Assembly: GCF_048544455.1 (NCBI RefSeq)
Contig: NC_133536.1
Coordinates: forward strand, 192,823,325 to 192,887,324
Source: Silene latifolia
Lineage: Eukaryota; Streptophyta; Magnoliopsida; Caryophyllales; Caryophyllaceae
DNA: 64,000 nt
Reading direction: 5' to 3'
Shown here: piece after piece, positions 24,066-35,652 of the stretch
Layout: each line of letters begins with the position of its first letter
Numbering within the stretch: the first letter of the stretch is position 1
The notes under the pieces: generated by a model
What the model was told of the DNA's origin: nothing
The model's input: only the letters and a program-made list of their open reading frames with translations
Database searches by the model: none
Made by a program: the position numbers and the translations under genes

Positions 24066-25138
24066 TAATTTAGGTTTTTTTTTTGTCAAACACAACCTTT
24101 ATAAAAAAAAACATATTTTTAAATACCATATTTTAAAAAAATATCTGTGAAACACAACCTTTAATACTCCCTCAAATTTCATTTATTGTTCCCCTCTCTT
24201 TTTGGCATAAGAAATAAAGGAATCAATTTAGACCAAACAATACAAATAGCCCACATCAAATTGATTTTGGACCGCACAAAGTTGTCCAAAAAATAAAAAG
24301 AGGGAACAATAACAAAATTAGATGGAAAGGGAAAGAGGAACAATAAATGAAATTGGAGGGAGTAATTTTTTTTTTGTCAAACACGACATTTTGGCCAAAG
24401 TTTAACCACTTGCAATGAGGTGACTTCCAGCCTATATTTGAGATAGCAAACGAGGTTGGTTTAAGGTGTTCTTGCTCTCGTTGGAAGGGTGGGAGTACAG
24501 GTTTTCCAACGATTGTCAACACGGTGGTCAAAGATGGCCTTTTGTGGGTTAGATTGGTGTGTAAAGTAAGGCTGGTCATAGAGGATTGATGTAAGTTAAA
24601 GTAGGATTTTTTCGTGGGTCAATTCACTCCCCTCGAACCACCACTTGTAAACAACAAACAACACAAACAACACAACTACGACATATCTTGCACTCCTCTC
24701 AACCTACAAAACAAATTTCAGACCAAACAAAACATCATAACCCTATTAAAAGACCCACGAAAAACCCCTGACCAAACGCTGCGCTGTAAACCCAGACTTA
24801 CATCCCTCTTTCTCTGACCAGCCTTACTTTACGCACCAATCGACCCCATATAAGGCCACCTTTGATCACCGTGTTAACAACCCCTGGAAAGCATGTACTC
24901 CCATCTTTTCAACGAGTCCAAAAACACCTCAAACTGACCTCGTTTGCTATCTTAAATATAGACTCAAAGTCACCTCAATGCAAGTGGTCAGGAAGTTGTC
25001 AAAATATGGCCAAAAAGTCGTATTTGACAAAAAAACTTTTATTAAAAGTTGTATTTGATAAACTTTTTTTTAAAGGTCATGTTTGAAAATATTATTTTTT
25101 TAAAGGTGGTGTTTGACAAAAAAAAAAAAACCTTTAAA
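24066..25138. mobile_element. Long-armed fold-back element (MULE-like MITE)
   Basis: The left terminus contains TTTTTTTTGTCAAACACAAC and the right terminus its inverted counterpart (GTGGTGTTTGACAAAAAAAA). A second, longer inverted pair lies inside: 24375-24575 (TGTCAAACACGACATTTTGG, AGCAAACGAGGTTGG, GTAAAGTAAGGCTGGTC) matches the reverse complement of 24815-25035. The flanks TTTAATTTA (left) and TTTAAATTA (right) are near-identical 9-mers, suggestive of a Mutator-type target duplication. The central 240 bp is unrelated sequence with no recognisable gene. Confidence 0.6.
24167..24362. mobile_element. Stowaway-like MITE nested in fold-back element
   Basis: CTCCCTCAAATTTCATTTAT at the left end pairs with ATAAATGAAATTGGAGGGAG at the right end. 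TA duplications are at 24165-24166 and 24363-24364. It interrupts the left arm of the surrounding fold-back element, so it inserted later. Confidence 0.83.
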
Positions 25139-25568
25139 TTATAACTAATTTTATAACCCATAAAATCACGGGTTTGTTTAGGATGTATTTCTAACTTTAT
25201 CCTTTGCTATATTCCATATGCAACTATAATGAGAATGATCTTTTGGTCCCGAATAAGCCAACTGCATAAAATTTTTCCACTTTTATTCCACCATAAATCC
25301 ATAACCATGATAGAATCGTGTTCCACCATATCTCAAATTGCCGAATTTACAGATTTCTCGTGTGAGATGATCTTTCACATCAATATTCTTTAAGAAAATT
25401 ATTCTGTCCTATTTTTCTCTTTTTTTCACTTTTTTTAGTTTGTTGTGTTTTTGTGAGAAGTTAATAGAAGTTACTTTAGAAGGCATAAATCATTCACAAG
25501 AAGGAGACGAGGAATCAATAAAATAATAGTTAAAATGAATAACTTATATGGTGTAAATGAACAATGAA
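25139..25568. other. Intergenic, nothing recognised
   Basis: AT-rich spacer between two transposon nests. No open frame, repeat or element terminus was recognised. Confidence 0.4.
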
Positions 25569-26355
25569 GATCCTCTGTCCCATTTGGTGTCCCATTGTGT
25601 GTGTCACACCACTTAGCTTCCACTACTACAAATCCAGGCAACTACAACGCCCCTTTAACAACGATTATTCACGAAAATCACAATAGACGTTGTAGAATGT
25701 ATGGCGCGAATTTTACTAAAATGAATTAAAACGGGTATGGTTATAAAAACCGTTGTTATAAGTTTTAACAACGGGTAACACATGCACAACCGTTGTTAAT
25801 AATTTGGCGCAAAATTGACGCAAAGTTAGTGAAAAGTAATCACAACGGTTACTTTTGAAACCCGTTGTTAAAACTTATTTGACAACGGGTGTTGTTTTAC
25901 AACCGTTGTTAAAACTTATTTGACAACGGTTGTTGTTTAATAACCGTTGTCAATACCTTCCATACTATAAACCACACAAACACAAGTCTGCTACAGTCAC
26001 AAAACACAAACCTTAATACACAAACACAAACACAGCAGACAAACATAAACACAAAACACACACTTTCTCTCTTTCTCATCGTCTCTTTCTCTCTTTCTCA
26101 TCGTCGCTTTATCTTCTCGCCGTCACTGTTGATTTCATCGTCTAATTATCAGGTAAATCTCGCCGTCACTGTTGGTTTCATCGTCTTTCATCGTCATTAT
26201 TTTCTTTTTCTAATTATTTCATTTGCATGTGTATGTGTTTTTATCGACCATTATGCTATTTCTTTAAGTATTATTCGCTTAATTAGCTAGTAAAACAAAT
26301 TAAATAAACTAAAACAAAGAAGAAGCAAGATGATAGAGAGGAATGCATGATAAAC

Positions 26356-26358
<3 letters not shown>

Positions 26359-26436
<78 letters not shown>

Positions 26437-26437
26437 G
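26359..26437. repeat. (AT)n then (AG)n microsatellite
   Basis: An uninterrupted AT dinucleotide run (about 26359-26410) passes into an AG run (to about 26436), directly against the left end of the (TA)n-flanked element. A matching AT run lies at its right end. Confidence 0.95.
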
Positions 26438-26440
26438 TGA

Positions 26441-27950
26441 GATCAGGTGAGAACGACCACTCGGTGAGAACGACTTAATTAATAATTATAATACGTAATT
26501 AAACCCACGCACTAAATGTTGAGCAAATATTCATTCATTTTACCAACTCGTCATGCCTAATTACCAGTTACCATTCACCCATGGCCATGACCACCCAACC
26601 ACCACTCATCGCCGCCGGCAACCACCAAATCACGCCGGCAACATAAGCAATCACCTTCACAACTCCGGCGAGGAGCCGACCACCACCGTCGCATGCTTAT
26701 TATTCTAACTTCTCTCACCTGAAGTCGCGCACAAACCACATACGGCGGCATCTTAGCGGGAAAATTCGGCGGCGGTTTCTGGGTTGAGTTTGGGTTTTTT
26801 TGACTGGCTTGTGTCGCTGTGATGGCATAGCTATGGTGGTTGTCGTTGTGATGGCATTAACTTCATTTTCTAATCTCCTGATTCCGACAGTCTCTACCAA
26901 GGACCAGCAACCCCGACGACGCCATCTGCCGCGCTTGCTGATGTCACCGGTAGGGCCTTCGATGGTTGATGAAGTCGAACGACATACGTCATCGTCACTG
27001 GTAACAACTACGTCACCGTCTTGAGTCGCTCGCACACCGTCACCGGTGGTAACTCAGGCACACCGTCTCTGAACTCCTTCCCTTTGTTGGTTTCACATCT
27101 ATTTCAATTCAATGTATCTACACTATTATTTGATGTATCTATCAACTATTTTAATGTATCTTACAATTGATACACAAAATTAGTTAATAGGTACATTGAA
27201 AATGGTTTCAGATACATCAATTAAGGAATATGTGATTTCGTGTACCCGATCGGAGGTCACTAAATATGTTGGTTTCCAGCAAAGGAGAGGGCTATCAGAG
27301 GGTGAGAATGAAAACAAATGTAAACGAGTCGTTGCCGAATTTCAGGATGCCCAGATTCGCCATTATCACATATCATGGATTTAATGGTGTATAAAATTGT
27401 AGATATGGTGTAACGAGCTGGTGACAAAGCTCAACAATGGAGGTCAGAGGAAGGAGATGAGAGAGAACCCTAAGGGGAAGCTATGGCGAGGTATTGTCGA
27501 TGAATCTCCGGTAGCGGCATGTGAGGAGAGTGAGGGATGAGGCCTGCAGGTTAATGGAATGGGTTTACGGGAGAAGGGGTTTTGGTCGGAATTTACAACA
27601 CACACGACGCATTGTCGCAAGTCGTCAGCTCTATGGTGGTTGGCTCCTGAGGAGCAAGGAAAAGAGAATAGAAACATAACAGGTACTGATTCTGGCTAAT
27701 CGACGGCATAATAGAGTTCAGTCCGGCGAATTTTCGGTGAATGAGTTGTCATTGGAGGTCGTCGGAGCTCCGGTACCGACGTCAATTAAGCGGTTGGAGG
27801 TGAGAGGGGGTGTGTTATGGGTGAGTGATAGTTGTTCCGGGTAAGAGTTGTTTAAACGGATTGGACTTTGGAAATTAATATTGGCCATACAATTAAGCTT
27901 TAATCTTGTGTGGATAGTGCGTTCTCACCGAATGATCGTTCTCACCGGAT

Positions 27951-27952
<2 letters not shown>
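26441..27952. mobile_element. Element flanked by (TA)n runs, Micron-like
   Basis: The left end GATCAGGTGAGAACGACCAC followed by TCGGTGAGAACGAC is inverted at the right end, where the complement reads GGATCCGGTGAGAACGATCA then TTCGGTGAGAACGC. Each end thus carries a doubled GGTGAGAACGA motif. Both sides abut long AT microsatellites, as described for Micron-type elements that insert in TA repeats; that family name is my analogy. The interior holds GC-richer text (26580-27060, 27400-27830) with short open frames of no recognised family. Confidence 0.65.
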
Positions 27953-28012
<60 letters not shown>

Positions 28013-28313
28013 AATTAAAAAAAAAATACATTAATAAAAATGCAATTCTTATATTTTCATAGAGGGTCTTATTCTCCTCTATGATATCCGTCCTCTCCTC
28101 CTTGGCTATTTGGAGGTTCCGTTCAGCAGTTGCTATATCGTCATATAGCTGCAACTGATGCTGCTCTGTCAAGCCATCTTCTTTGGCGTCCTTCAGTATG
28201 GATAGAGCATCCGCAAGGTAGCTCCTGAAACTTTCCTCAATGTGGAGCAACCGGCGGATGAAACTGTTGTTGTTCTCGATCATAGTAAGAGTCTTAAGGA
28301 TGATATCATTCAT
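27942..28313 (-). CDS. Hypothetical coiled-coil ORF inside CACTA element
   Basis: A 123-codon minus-strand frame. The first 100 residues are charged and look helical (for example EESFRSYLADALSILKDAKE), likely coiled coil; the end runs into the TA microsatellite and encodes an Ile-Tyr repeat, so the natural C-terminus has been lost or was never here. It lies in the CACTA interior, between the (TA)n-flanked element and the Harbinger insertion, and may be part of the CACTA's own cargo. No family recognised. Confidence 0.35.
27953..28009. repeat. (TA)n microsatellite
   Basis: A TA dinucleotide run of about 55 bp adjoining the right end of the 26441-27952 element. Confidence 0.95.
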
Positions 28314-28347
28314 TTTGTTGGAGTTTGGAGTTTGTTTGAAAGATTAA

Positions 28348-29453
28348 GGCCTTGTTCTTTTGGACTTAAAGTTGCTGAACTTAACTTAATTTTTTCTGAA
28401 CTTAACTTAATTTTGCTGAACTTAACTTATTTTTGCTGAACTTTTCTGAACTTAATTTTGCTGAACTTTTCTGAACTTAATTTTACTGAATTTAATTTTG
28501 CTGAACTTTTCTGAACTTAATTTTGCTGAACTTAATTTTGCTAAACTTAAACTAACTTAATTTAATTTCACTTAATACTACTATTATTACTAATAATAAT
28601 AATAACTAAATAAAAAAATATAACTTAAAACACAAGTAAAAATAATAAAATACTTTATTTATATAAATTAATATGTTCGTACACATTACGTAATACATAA
28701 AAATAAAAAGTAAATCACATATTACTTTTTTTTTTTCCTAATCATCTAGCTCCATATTATCATCTTCCTCGTCACTTTCTTCATCTTCATTTGAGCTCAC
28801 CCCGTCAAATCCATTGCCTCGCCAAATGTTTTTAACTACGTTATTTCGCACCTTGTACATAACTTTTTTCCGCTTCTTATCAAACATGCCTGAATCTGTT
28901 TTCCCTATAACGTTCTCATGTTGTATTACATGTATCCCAAGAGTGTGCATCCGTATAAAATTATGAAGTGTAAAAGTAGAGACAATAATGGACATTTGAT
29001 ACTTATGTGACATTTGAGGTATATCTTTTAACATCTTCCACCTTTTTTTCAATTGACCAAATGCCATTGTTTATACTTAGGTGATTAAAATTATGGAGTT
29101 TTGATGCCTTTGTGTGGTTTTAATGGGTGGGTTAGGGGATAGGTAAGAATTTGGGGTTGAAATAAATATTTTTTTTTAAAAAAAAAATACAGAATATAAT
29201 TAATTTCGGACTGTTTATACAATCGATTTGAACGAAAATCGTATCTTTTTTTTTTAAAACTCGTCAATATTATGAAACTTATAATTTTGTTTAACTTTTC
29301 TGAACTTAATTTTGCTGAACTTAATTTTGCTGAACTTTTTTGAACTTAATTTTGCTGAACTTAACTTATAAGAGCTGAACATTTCTGAACTTAAACTTAA
29401 TTTTGCTGAAGTTAACTTAAAGAGAGTGACTTTAAGTCCAAAAGAACAGGGCC
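28348..29453 (-). mobile_element. PIF/Harbinger element, internally deleted
   Basis: The ends GGCCTTGTTCTTTTGGACTT and the complement GGCCCTGTTCTTTTGGACTT form inverted repeats of about 28 bp. The target duplication TAA is at 28345-28347 and 29454-29456, the 3-bp TWA typical of PIF/Harbinger. Subterminal regions carry many CTGAACTTAATTTTG repeats (28375-28555, 29295-29410). It still holds the C-terminal part of a transposase on the minus strand. It interrupts the CACTA interior. Confidence 0.88.
28738..29067 (-). pseudogene. PIF/Harbinger transposase, C-terminal fragment
   Basis: 109 codons. It begins FGQLKKRWKMLKDIPQMSH and continues through TLHNFIRMH, the conserved end of the DDE_Tnp_4-type Harbinger nuclease, where the last catalytic acid precedes this stretch. 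An acidic tail (SDEEDDNMELDD) follows. Only the last quarter of a normal transposase is present and the catalytic DDE core is missing, so it cannot be functional by itself. Confidence 0.82.
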
Positions 29454-30194
29454 TAAGTAGGGTTTATTTGGAGTTTGTTTTAGCAGTTAGGGTTTGGAGA
29501 TGTATAGTGAGATAATGGAATATTAGTTGAGATAATGCATGTATTATTTATACTAAGCAATGTGTGGTTTGAGTTATTTTTTAATTAATATATATGTTAG
29601 GAAGTTGTGCCATAATCATCATCATATCTCTCTCTGCTGCTTCAAATCTTATTACTAACCCTTCTCATTCCATATTGTCCGTTCATATGCACGGGATGAC
29701 AGTAATAATGCATGCATTGGAATTATAACGGGCCCTAATTATGCATACATCTAGTAATATTTAATTTAATTTTTATTTTTTTTTTTATTTTTTAAGAACA
29801 AACAACAACGATTATTTATAAACAACCCGTTGTCTTTAGTTATAACAACGGTTTTGTATTTTACAACCCGTTGTTATAACTTTCCCCCCAAAATTGAGTC
29901 ACATTTTCCACAACGGGTTTTTATACTTAAAACCGTTGTTAATAGTTTTAACAACGGGTTCCTTAAGAAAACCAACCGTTGTTAAAACCTTTTACAACGG
30001 ACGCTTTAACAACGTCCGCTTTTTTATATAACAACGGTTTTTAACCGTTGTTATAGCCTCTATCTGTAGTAGTGTTCCAACACCTCAACAAATTAATATA
30101 TATATATTGTAATATTTTATTTTGTCACAAGTGATGTGTCGAAATGTATGTGGTGTAACACACACAATGGAACACAAAAGCGGGACAGAGGATC

Positions 30195-31097
30195 CCCACT
30201 GGTAAATGAATACATTCAATCAATACTTTACTACGGTTATGTCATCAAACTCATCATTACGCTGTGCTATTTATCTACTCGAATTAATAGAGACATATTG
30301 CTATATGACATTTCTATAAGAAAATGAGTGCCACGTCATAATAGATTTTTGCCACATCAGTATATCTCATTAAACTTTTGCCATGTCGCATTTTATTTTT
30401 GCCATATCACATTAGTTTAAATGACAAATTTAAATGTGACATGACAATTTTTAATGTGACATGGATTTTCAATTTATAATTACTTGACATTGATTTAATT
30501 CACTCTTCTATAAATAAATCTATACAATCTAATTAAATGGTACCTAAAATGACATATTTTAATGTGACATGTCAAATCTGTACAATATTATAAAAAGATA
30601 AAACTAAGCATTTCATTCAGTCACGTCTTCTATCAAAAGTCATCTTGAATTTAAAGAAAATAAAAATAAAATTTAAGTTGTACAAAATAATGTAAATGTA
30701 AATAAATTTTTTAATTTCCTCTCATCTTTATAGCTATTAATAATTAATTCACTCTACTAATTTAACACCTAACTTCTTTCTTAAATGTTGCTTTTTTGGC
30801 TTCCCCTCTTCATTTATACTACTTATACACATTGCCATACTTTTGTCTACAATTATCATCTCTTGCGTTACCACAGTGTTTCGACTTCTCTACCTTAAGC
30901 AACTTTGAGATTTATTTCGTAAATTTTTCCTATTTAAGCTTCCACACTCAATTCAAGATTATTTTGGTTTACATAAATTCCTAACTGAATTAATAATTTC
31001 AATTTTTTATTTTTTATTTTATCTAACTTTATAATAACTTTATGTAAACTTTGTTAAACTTTACAAATATCAAAATTGTGGCAAATGTGGTATATCA
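30195..31097. other. Intergenic, short inverted motifs only
   Basis: AT-rich. Between 30330 and 30580 the words GCCACATCA/GCCATGTCGCA and their complements TGTGACATG alternate, so this stretch can fold back, but clear element ends were not found. No gene recognised. Confidence 0.4.
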
Positions 31098-31227
31098 ATT
31101 TGTGATAGTGTTGTTGAAGGTCAACTCGACTTTAACCTGAACTCTAAATATATATAATGGGAAAATTTTCCATCTTTAATTTGTGATAGTGTTGTTGCAG
31201 GTCAACTTGACTTTAACCCGAACTCTA
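31098..31227. repeat. 48-bp direct duplication, 82 bp apart
   Basis: TTTGTGATAGTGTTGTTGAA...GAACTCTA at 31098 recurs at 31180 with four substitutions. The second copy adjoins the possible element that starts near 31236. Confidence 0.75.
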
Positions 31228-31235
31228 GGGAGCTG

Positions 31236-32208
31236 CTTTTTGTCGCCCGAGTTTTATTTAGTGTCGCCCGAATTTGACATTGACTTTCCAATTTTACCCT
31301 TTTATCTCATCTTTGACTTTCTTAATCTATCTCCTCGTTTTATTAGCCTCTAAACTTAATAACTAATTACATAATTAACTTAAAATCTCCAATTATGAAC
31401 ACAGACATTCACAAGCGATAAACGAGGCAAATTAATCGATACGATCGTATATTTCCTATAATTTTCGTAGTTCCTTAGCAAATTTATGGTTAATTCGGAT
31501 GGAGTATAGAGGACGTAAATTTCTGCACTTTACTTGAACTTTTGGACTGAATTTGGACGAACTTGGTTGCCGGATCCGTAGTACTCCGGTACCGGTGACT
31601 GGAGTGGTGATCATGCGTGTTAGTTGTTCATTCGTGTTATTTACAGGAACATACCACGGTGGTATCACACGGCTTACACGATCAGGCCATGGTGGTGACG
31701 TGTGATCAACACGATCAGATCATAGAAGTGTCGTCTGAGTTACACGATCAAGCCGTGGTGATGTCGTGTGCTTTACATGAAACTCTACCGTAAGTCGAAT
31801 GAATCTTTCAAAAAGACAACCAAATTTCCAGAATAATAGAATTTTACATATTGAATTACCAAGAATACAACCAATTTTTCAGAAATTACAATAGAATTAC
31901 CCTATATTTCATTGATTCTATACTTATTAAGACAATTCAAGTAAATAAATTGAAAACTAATGAGAGTAATTGTTGTTTCTGTTGTCGTTAGAGACATCAT
32001 GTTGCCGCCACGGTCAAATGGTTACGCAATTTCCGAAATGCGGTGGAGTAGGTGAAGGTGGAGTGAAACGTGGACGGTGATGGACCTGATAGTGCTAGTA
32101 TAGTAGTATCACAGTGTTAATTGATGAGGGGTAATTTTGTAAGGGTGTTAATTGTATAAGGGTAATTTAGTAATTTATACGGGCGATGTTAGTAATTGTC
32201 GGGCGATA
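31236..32208. mobile_element. Possible inverted-repeat element (CTTTTTGTCGCCCGA ends)
   Basis: CTTTTTGTCGCCCGAG then GTGTCGCCCGAA at the left (31236-31272) are mirrored by ACGGGCGATG then GTCGGGCGATAAAAAG at the right (32178-32208). Two inverted motifs at each end suggest a transposon of about 0.97 kb. No target duplication was identified and no coding domain recognised; the open frame at 31456-31668 is not interpretable. Confidence 0.4.
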
Positions 32209-32461
32209 AAAAGAAAAAGTAAAGATTTTCCGTCATAAGTCTCATTTGTTAAACTTATTGGCTAACTTCAAGCCGTCAATGCATAATTCATATTTACAGT
32301 AAAAGATAAGAGTTATCTCAAAGCAAAATTTTACATTTCTACCTAAGAAGTTGATCAAGTACTCAAAAAACAATTCTCCAAATTTTGCCCCGGCGGCTTC
32401 AATATTGCTGTCTCTTGATATTCTTCTTACCTACAAAAAAATAATAATATATGGAGATAGT

Positions 32462-33908
32462 TGATGTGTCCATTTTATATATGATTTTACACCTCATTTT
32501 AGCTCGGTTTTGATTGAATATCACATTTTTATTAGTGTATTTGTGAGCTAATTCCGTGTTCTAGTTTCTTTGCTTGCTTTTATTGTATTTTGTAGGAAAT
32601 GTAGCTTTCATAGCTTTTTTCCGTCATATGTGCAAGCACTTTAGTTCTCGAGGCTAAACCAAACAAGACATGCAAAAGGAAGGACATTTTGGGGAAAATA
32701 AAGTAAAAAAATCCTGAGCAAGAAGGAATGGAGCTTGGGTTGATGAACAAGTGAAGAAATGAAATTGGCCCAAAGAAAAGTCCAAGTCAAGCTTGGAGAT
32801 GCTCTTAGGATGCCCAAATATGCATTTACCCGAGTGAATTTTGGGGCATTAATCGCAAACTTTGGATCTCCTTAGCAATTAATCAAGAAATTAAAGAGAT
32901 AAACCAGAAAACCCACGACCCCGATCAGAGTGACCTGTCCCCGATCAGGGATGCCCTGCTCCATGAATTTTACGTTATGCACTTATGCCCCTATTTCACT
33001 ATAAATAGGGGCCTTAATCCGGCATTAGGGGATATCTTTTTACACTCTCTTACACCTTTCATATAGCTTTAAGCACATATTCTCTCTAGTTTTCATTAGT
33101 TTACATCTGGTTAAGCATTTGGTTTGTTAAACAATTTACATTTTGTTAAGCATTTGGTTCTTATAATACAATCTTTCCATTCAAGTTATATTTGGGTTGT
33201 CATTTGTGTTCTTCCATTCAAGTTCCAAGTTATTTATTTCGGTAATTTCAATTCTAGTTTACTACGTTACTGCATTTTCCATTATCGTTATTTTATAATT
33301 TACATTTTAGTTATTAGCATTGCAATATTAGTTTGTTATTACATTTTGTTATCAAGTTATCATCACTAGTTTATCATTAGCATTCCATATTATATTTCTC
33401 ATATTTATCATTTCCCTAATTCACATGTTATTTCTATTTAGTTTATTCATAATTTATAATATTTCATTTAGTTTTATTTACATTATAATCATGTTTACTA
33501 ATTCATACAACATTACTTTTATTTCCATCATGAGTGAGTAGTTTCATATGTCTAGGGAATAGGGAAGCCATGCCTGATTAATATTTGTAAATGTTAAATT
33601 AGGTTGATGTAATATTGTTTAATTGTTTCTATCACATGTTTGCATCGTTTTGATTAATCTTTGTTTAATGGCCATAATCATTGATTAAGTGTGTTAATTC
33701 ATTCTATAAGTCGAGAGGCATGGAATCGAATTAGACTAAGCATGTGTTAGTAGGACGACCTAGTCATAACGAGAGTTCTCTATAGGACCCGGTCTATGGT
33801 TGACAATAAGGCCGAGAGGTGGTTGTCATAAGACCTAAATAATTAACAATGCTATTTATTCCAAGTTTAACATGAACATCTATATACAATTGAATGTGTG
33901 ATCCGACT
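32462..33908 (+). repeat. 5' LTR of plus-strand Athila-like element, left part
   Basis: Starts TGATGTGTCCATTTTATATA and continues to the CGACT duplication at 33904-33908, where a solo LTR has inserted. The LTR resumes at 60472 and ends TTATCA at 60679, just before the primer-binding site, for a total of about 1,655 bp. A TATA box (CTATAAATAGGGG, about 32999) marks the likely promoter. The downstream gag/pro remnants at 60.8-63.5 kb belong to the same element. Confidence 0.8.
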
Positions 33909-34513
33909 TGTAATACCCCGTATATTGATAATAATTATGAGAATAATTTATGTAATTTTGATAATTAATTAAAGGCATTTCTAATAATAATTACAAGTAA
34001 GACGTAATTAAATAATAAATTAAGTATCCAAGTCGGGAATTGGGCTTAGCTAATAATTGAGCTTTGGGCCGTGTGCATAGTTATGTGGACCGAAATCTAA
34101 TAATCTAGTATGAGTGTGATCGGGAATTATTTCGGGATTTAATAATAATAAGTAAAGGTAATAATAAGTATATCAATAATTATCTTAATAATAATAATGT
34201 TATGGCAATAATAAAATTAGTAAGGATAGTTTGTGGAAATCCTATTTATGGTAAGACTAATATAATATATGATAATAATAATAATCAATACTATATATTA
34301 ATTCCAGAAACCAAGGGATTTCAATGTAATTAAAGAAATTTATATAAATTAAATACACTATATAGTTTTAAATCGATAGCGCCGTGTGATGGACCTGATA
34401 AAGGGACCTCAATGTACATATTATATAGTTTTAGTTAAAAGTATAAATTAAAGATGTATGTCTTGATGACGAATATTTATGGAAACTACATTAAATTAAA
34501 GTAATTAAATTTA

Positions 34514-35652
34514 GAGAAAATTGTTGATTACCGCCTTTTAAAAATCACTTTTTGAAAATTACAGCCTTATATAATTTTTTTTGTAAATTACAGCCATAAT
34601 AACAGTTCTGATTAGAAATTACAACCAAAAGTCTTACTCCGTTGGAAAATTGAGTCAAATCTGAACTTTTGTGACTTAAGTTCATTTTTTAGGACGAAAA
34701 TACCCCTTACCTTCATCTTATGTTCTTCCCCTTCATCAAAATTCACAACTCCATTTTCTCTCTAATTCTCCATTTCTTCTTCACCAATATCACCTAAATC
34801 TAATTCACTCTTTTTATTCAAATTCTATCTTAATCAATTTAATTGAATTCTAATTCTATTATTTCCATTGTATCTTAAAATTAATTAGTGTTCTTCATCA
34901 TCAGTTTTCCCCAAATTGAAAGTAATTAGGGTTCATCATCGATTTTTCCCAAATTTATTTTCCCCAAATTGAAAGTAATTAGGGTTCATCATCGATTTTC
35001 CCCAAATTTATTTTGCCCAAACTGAAAGTAATTAGGTTTCATCATCGATTTTCCCCAAATTTATGATGCTATTTACACTCATGACTCAAATTAATCGACA
35101 AACATTCAATCTGGAATACTAATAGCTGGTCAATTGGCAAATTCGGTTGTTAAGCTAGCTGGAAAACAACTTGGAACTTGCTAAAAAAAGGCTTGAATCT
35201 CAATGCCAAGACCAAGGCTAGTAAAACAGCGCTTGAACTTGCTAGCAATGATGAAATTCGGTCTCTACTGGTGGAGCATGAGAAGACAAAAGGAACGGAA
35301 GTTCAGCGTGAGACCGAGAAAGTTACGGAGCATGTCAACGAGATACACAAGATTATGAACAACAATGATGCTTTTAGCTTTGTTATTTTGAAGTGGTAAT
35401 AAGTATATACCTGGATAAATGATGTTCAGGTGAGGAAGATAAGAGGATAGATTAAGTGAAAAAATCTGGGTAAGTATGCAAACAAATAGGCAAGGGTATA
35501 TCGGTCACTTTTTGACAAAATTCACCGGAAACGTCATCGTGGTGCAATTTTCAAAGAAAAGTGATATTATGGCTGTAATTTACAAAAAAAATTATATAAG
35601 GCTGTAATTTTCAAAAAGTGGTTTTTAAAAGGCTGTAATCAACAATTTTCTC
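34514..35652. mobile_element. Mutator-like element with 9-bp target duplication
   Basis: Terminal inverted repeats of about 87 bp with about two mismatches start GAGAAAATTGTTGATTAC at the left and mirror at the right. The 9-bp duplication TTAAATTTA lies at 34505-34513 and 35653-35661, the hallmark of Mutator-like elements. No MURA transposase is present. The interior includes triplicated text (GGGTTCATCATCGATTTTCC near 34940-35060) and a gene-like fragment at 35178-35399, so it may be a Pack-MULE. Confidence 0.9.
35178..35399 (+). pseudogene. Ankyrin-repeat-like gene fragment inside the MULE
   Basis: Open frame of 73 codons. LNAKTKASKTALELASNDEI then RSLLVEHEKTKG resembles the end of an ankyrin repeat followed by a linker (the pattern of G-x-TALELA plus a helix). 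The remainder is charged. There is no start context or splice structure, and the fragment lies between MULE terminal repeats, which suggests capture of a host-gene piece. The ankyrin assignment comes from one partial repeat and is tentative. Confidence 0.45.

Larger units (their letters stand above)
25621..30074. mobile_element. CACTA (En/Spm-type) element with nested insertions
   Basis: Starts CACTACTACA and ends with the complement TGTAGTAGTG; the target duplication is TTC at 25618-25620 and 30075-30077, the 3 bp expected for CACTA elements. Both subterminal regions (25660-25965 and 29800-30055) hold many direct and inverted copies of ACAACGGTT/AACCGTTGT, the kind of array bound by CACTA transposition proteins. 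The left interior (25965-26160) has TC-rich text repeating CTTTCTCATCGTC and resembles a 5' leader. No CACTA transposase is present, so it is non-autonomous. About 2.6 kb of the interior comes from two later insertions (26441-27952 and 28348-29453). Confidence 0.9.
25569..30194. mobile_element. MITE of about 170 bp split by a CACTA element
   Basis: Outside the CACTA element, the left flank GATCCTCTGTCCC...CCATTGTGTGTGTCACACC (25569-25610) is the inverted counterpart of the right flank GGTGTAACACACACAATGG...GGGACAGAGGATC (about 30148-30194). Removing 25621-30074 and one TTC copy leaves a short element of about 170 bp with inverted repeats of about 45 bp. Its superfamily and target duplication were not established. 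Confidence 0.7.

Noticed and set aside
26715-27035. Basic 106-codon minus-strand frame in the (TA)n-flanked element
   Set aside because: Composition follows GC-rich CCGTCACCG-type text; an overlapping plus-strand frame is equally long.
33124-33369. 81-codon plus-strand frame
   Set aside because: It lies in the AT-rich LTR leader after the TATA box, is of low complexity and has no family.
32462-33908. Region as the LTR of a separate, second retroelement
   Set aside because: The CGACT duplication joins it directly to 60472-60679, which ends at a primer-binding site, so it is one LTR split by the solo LTR.
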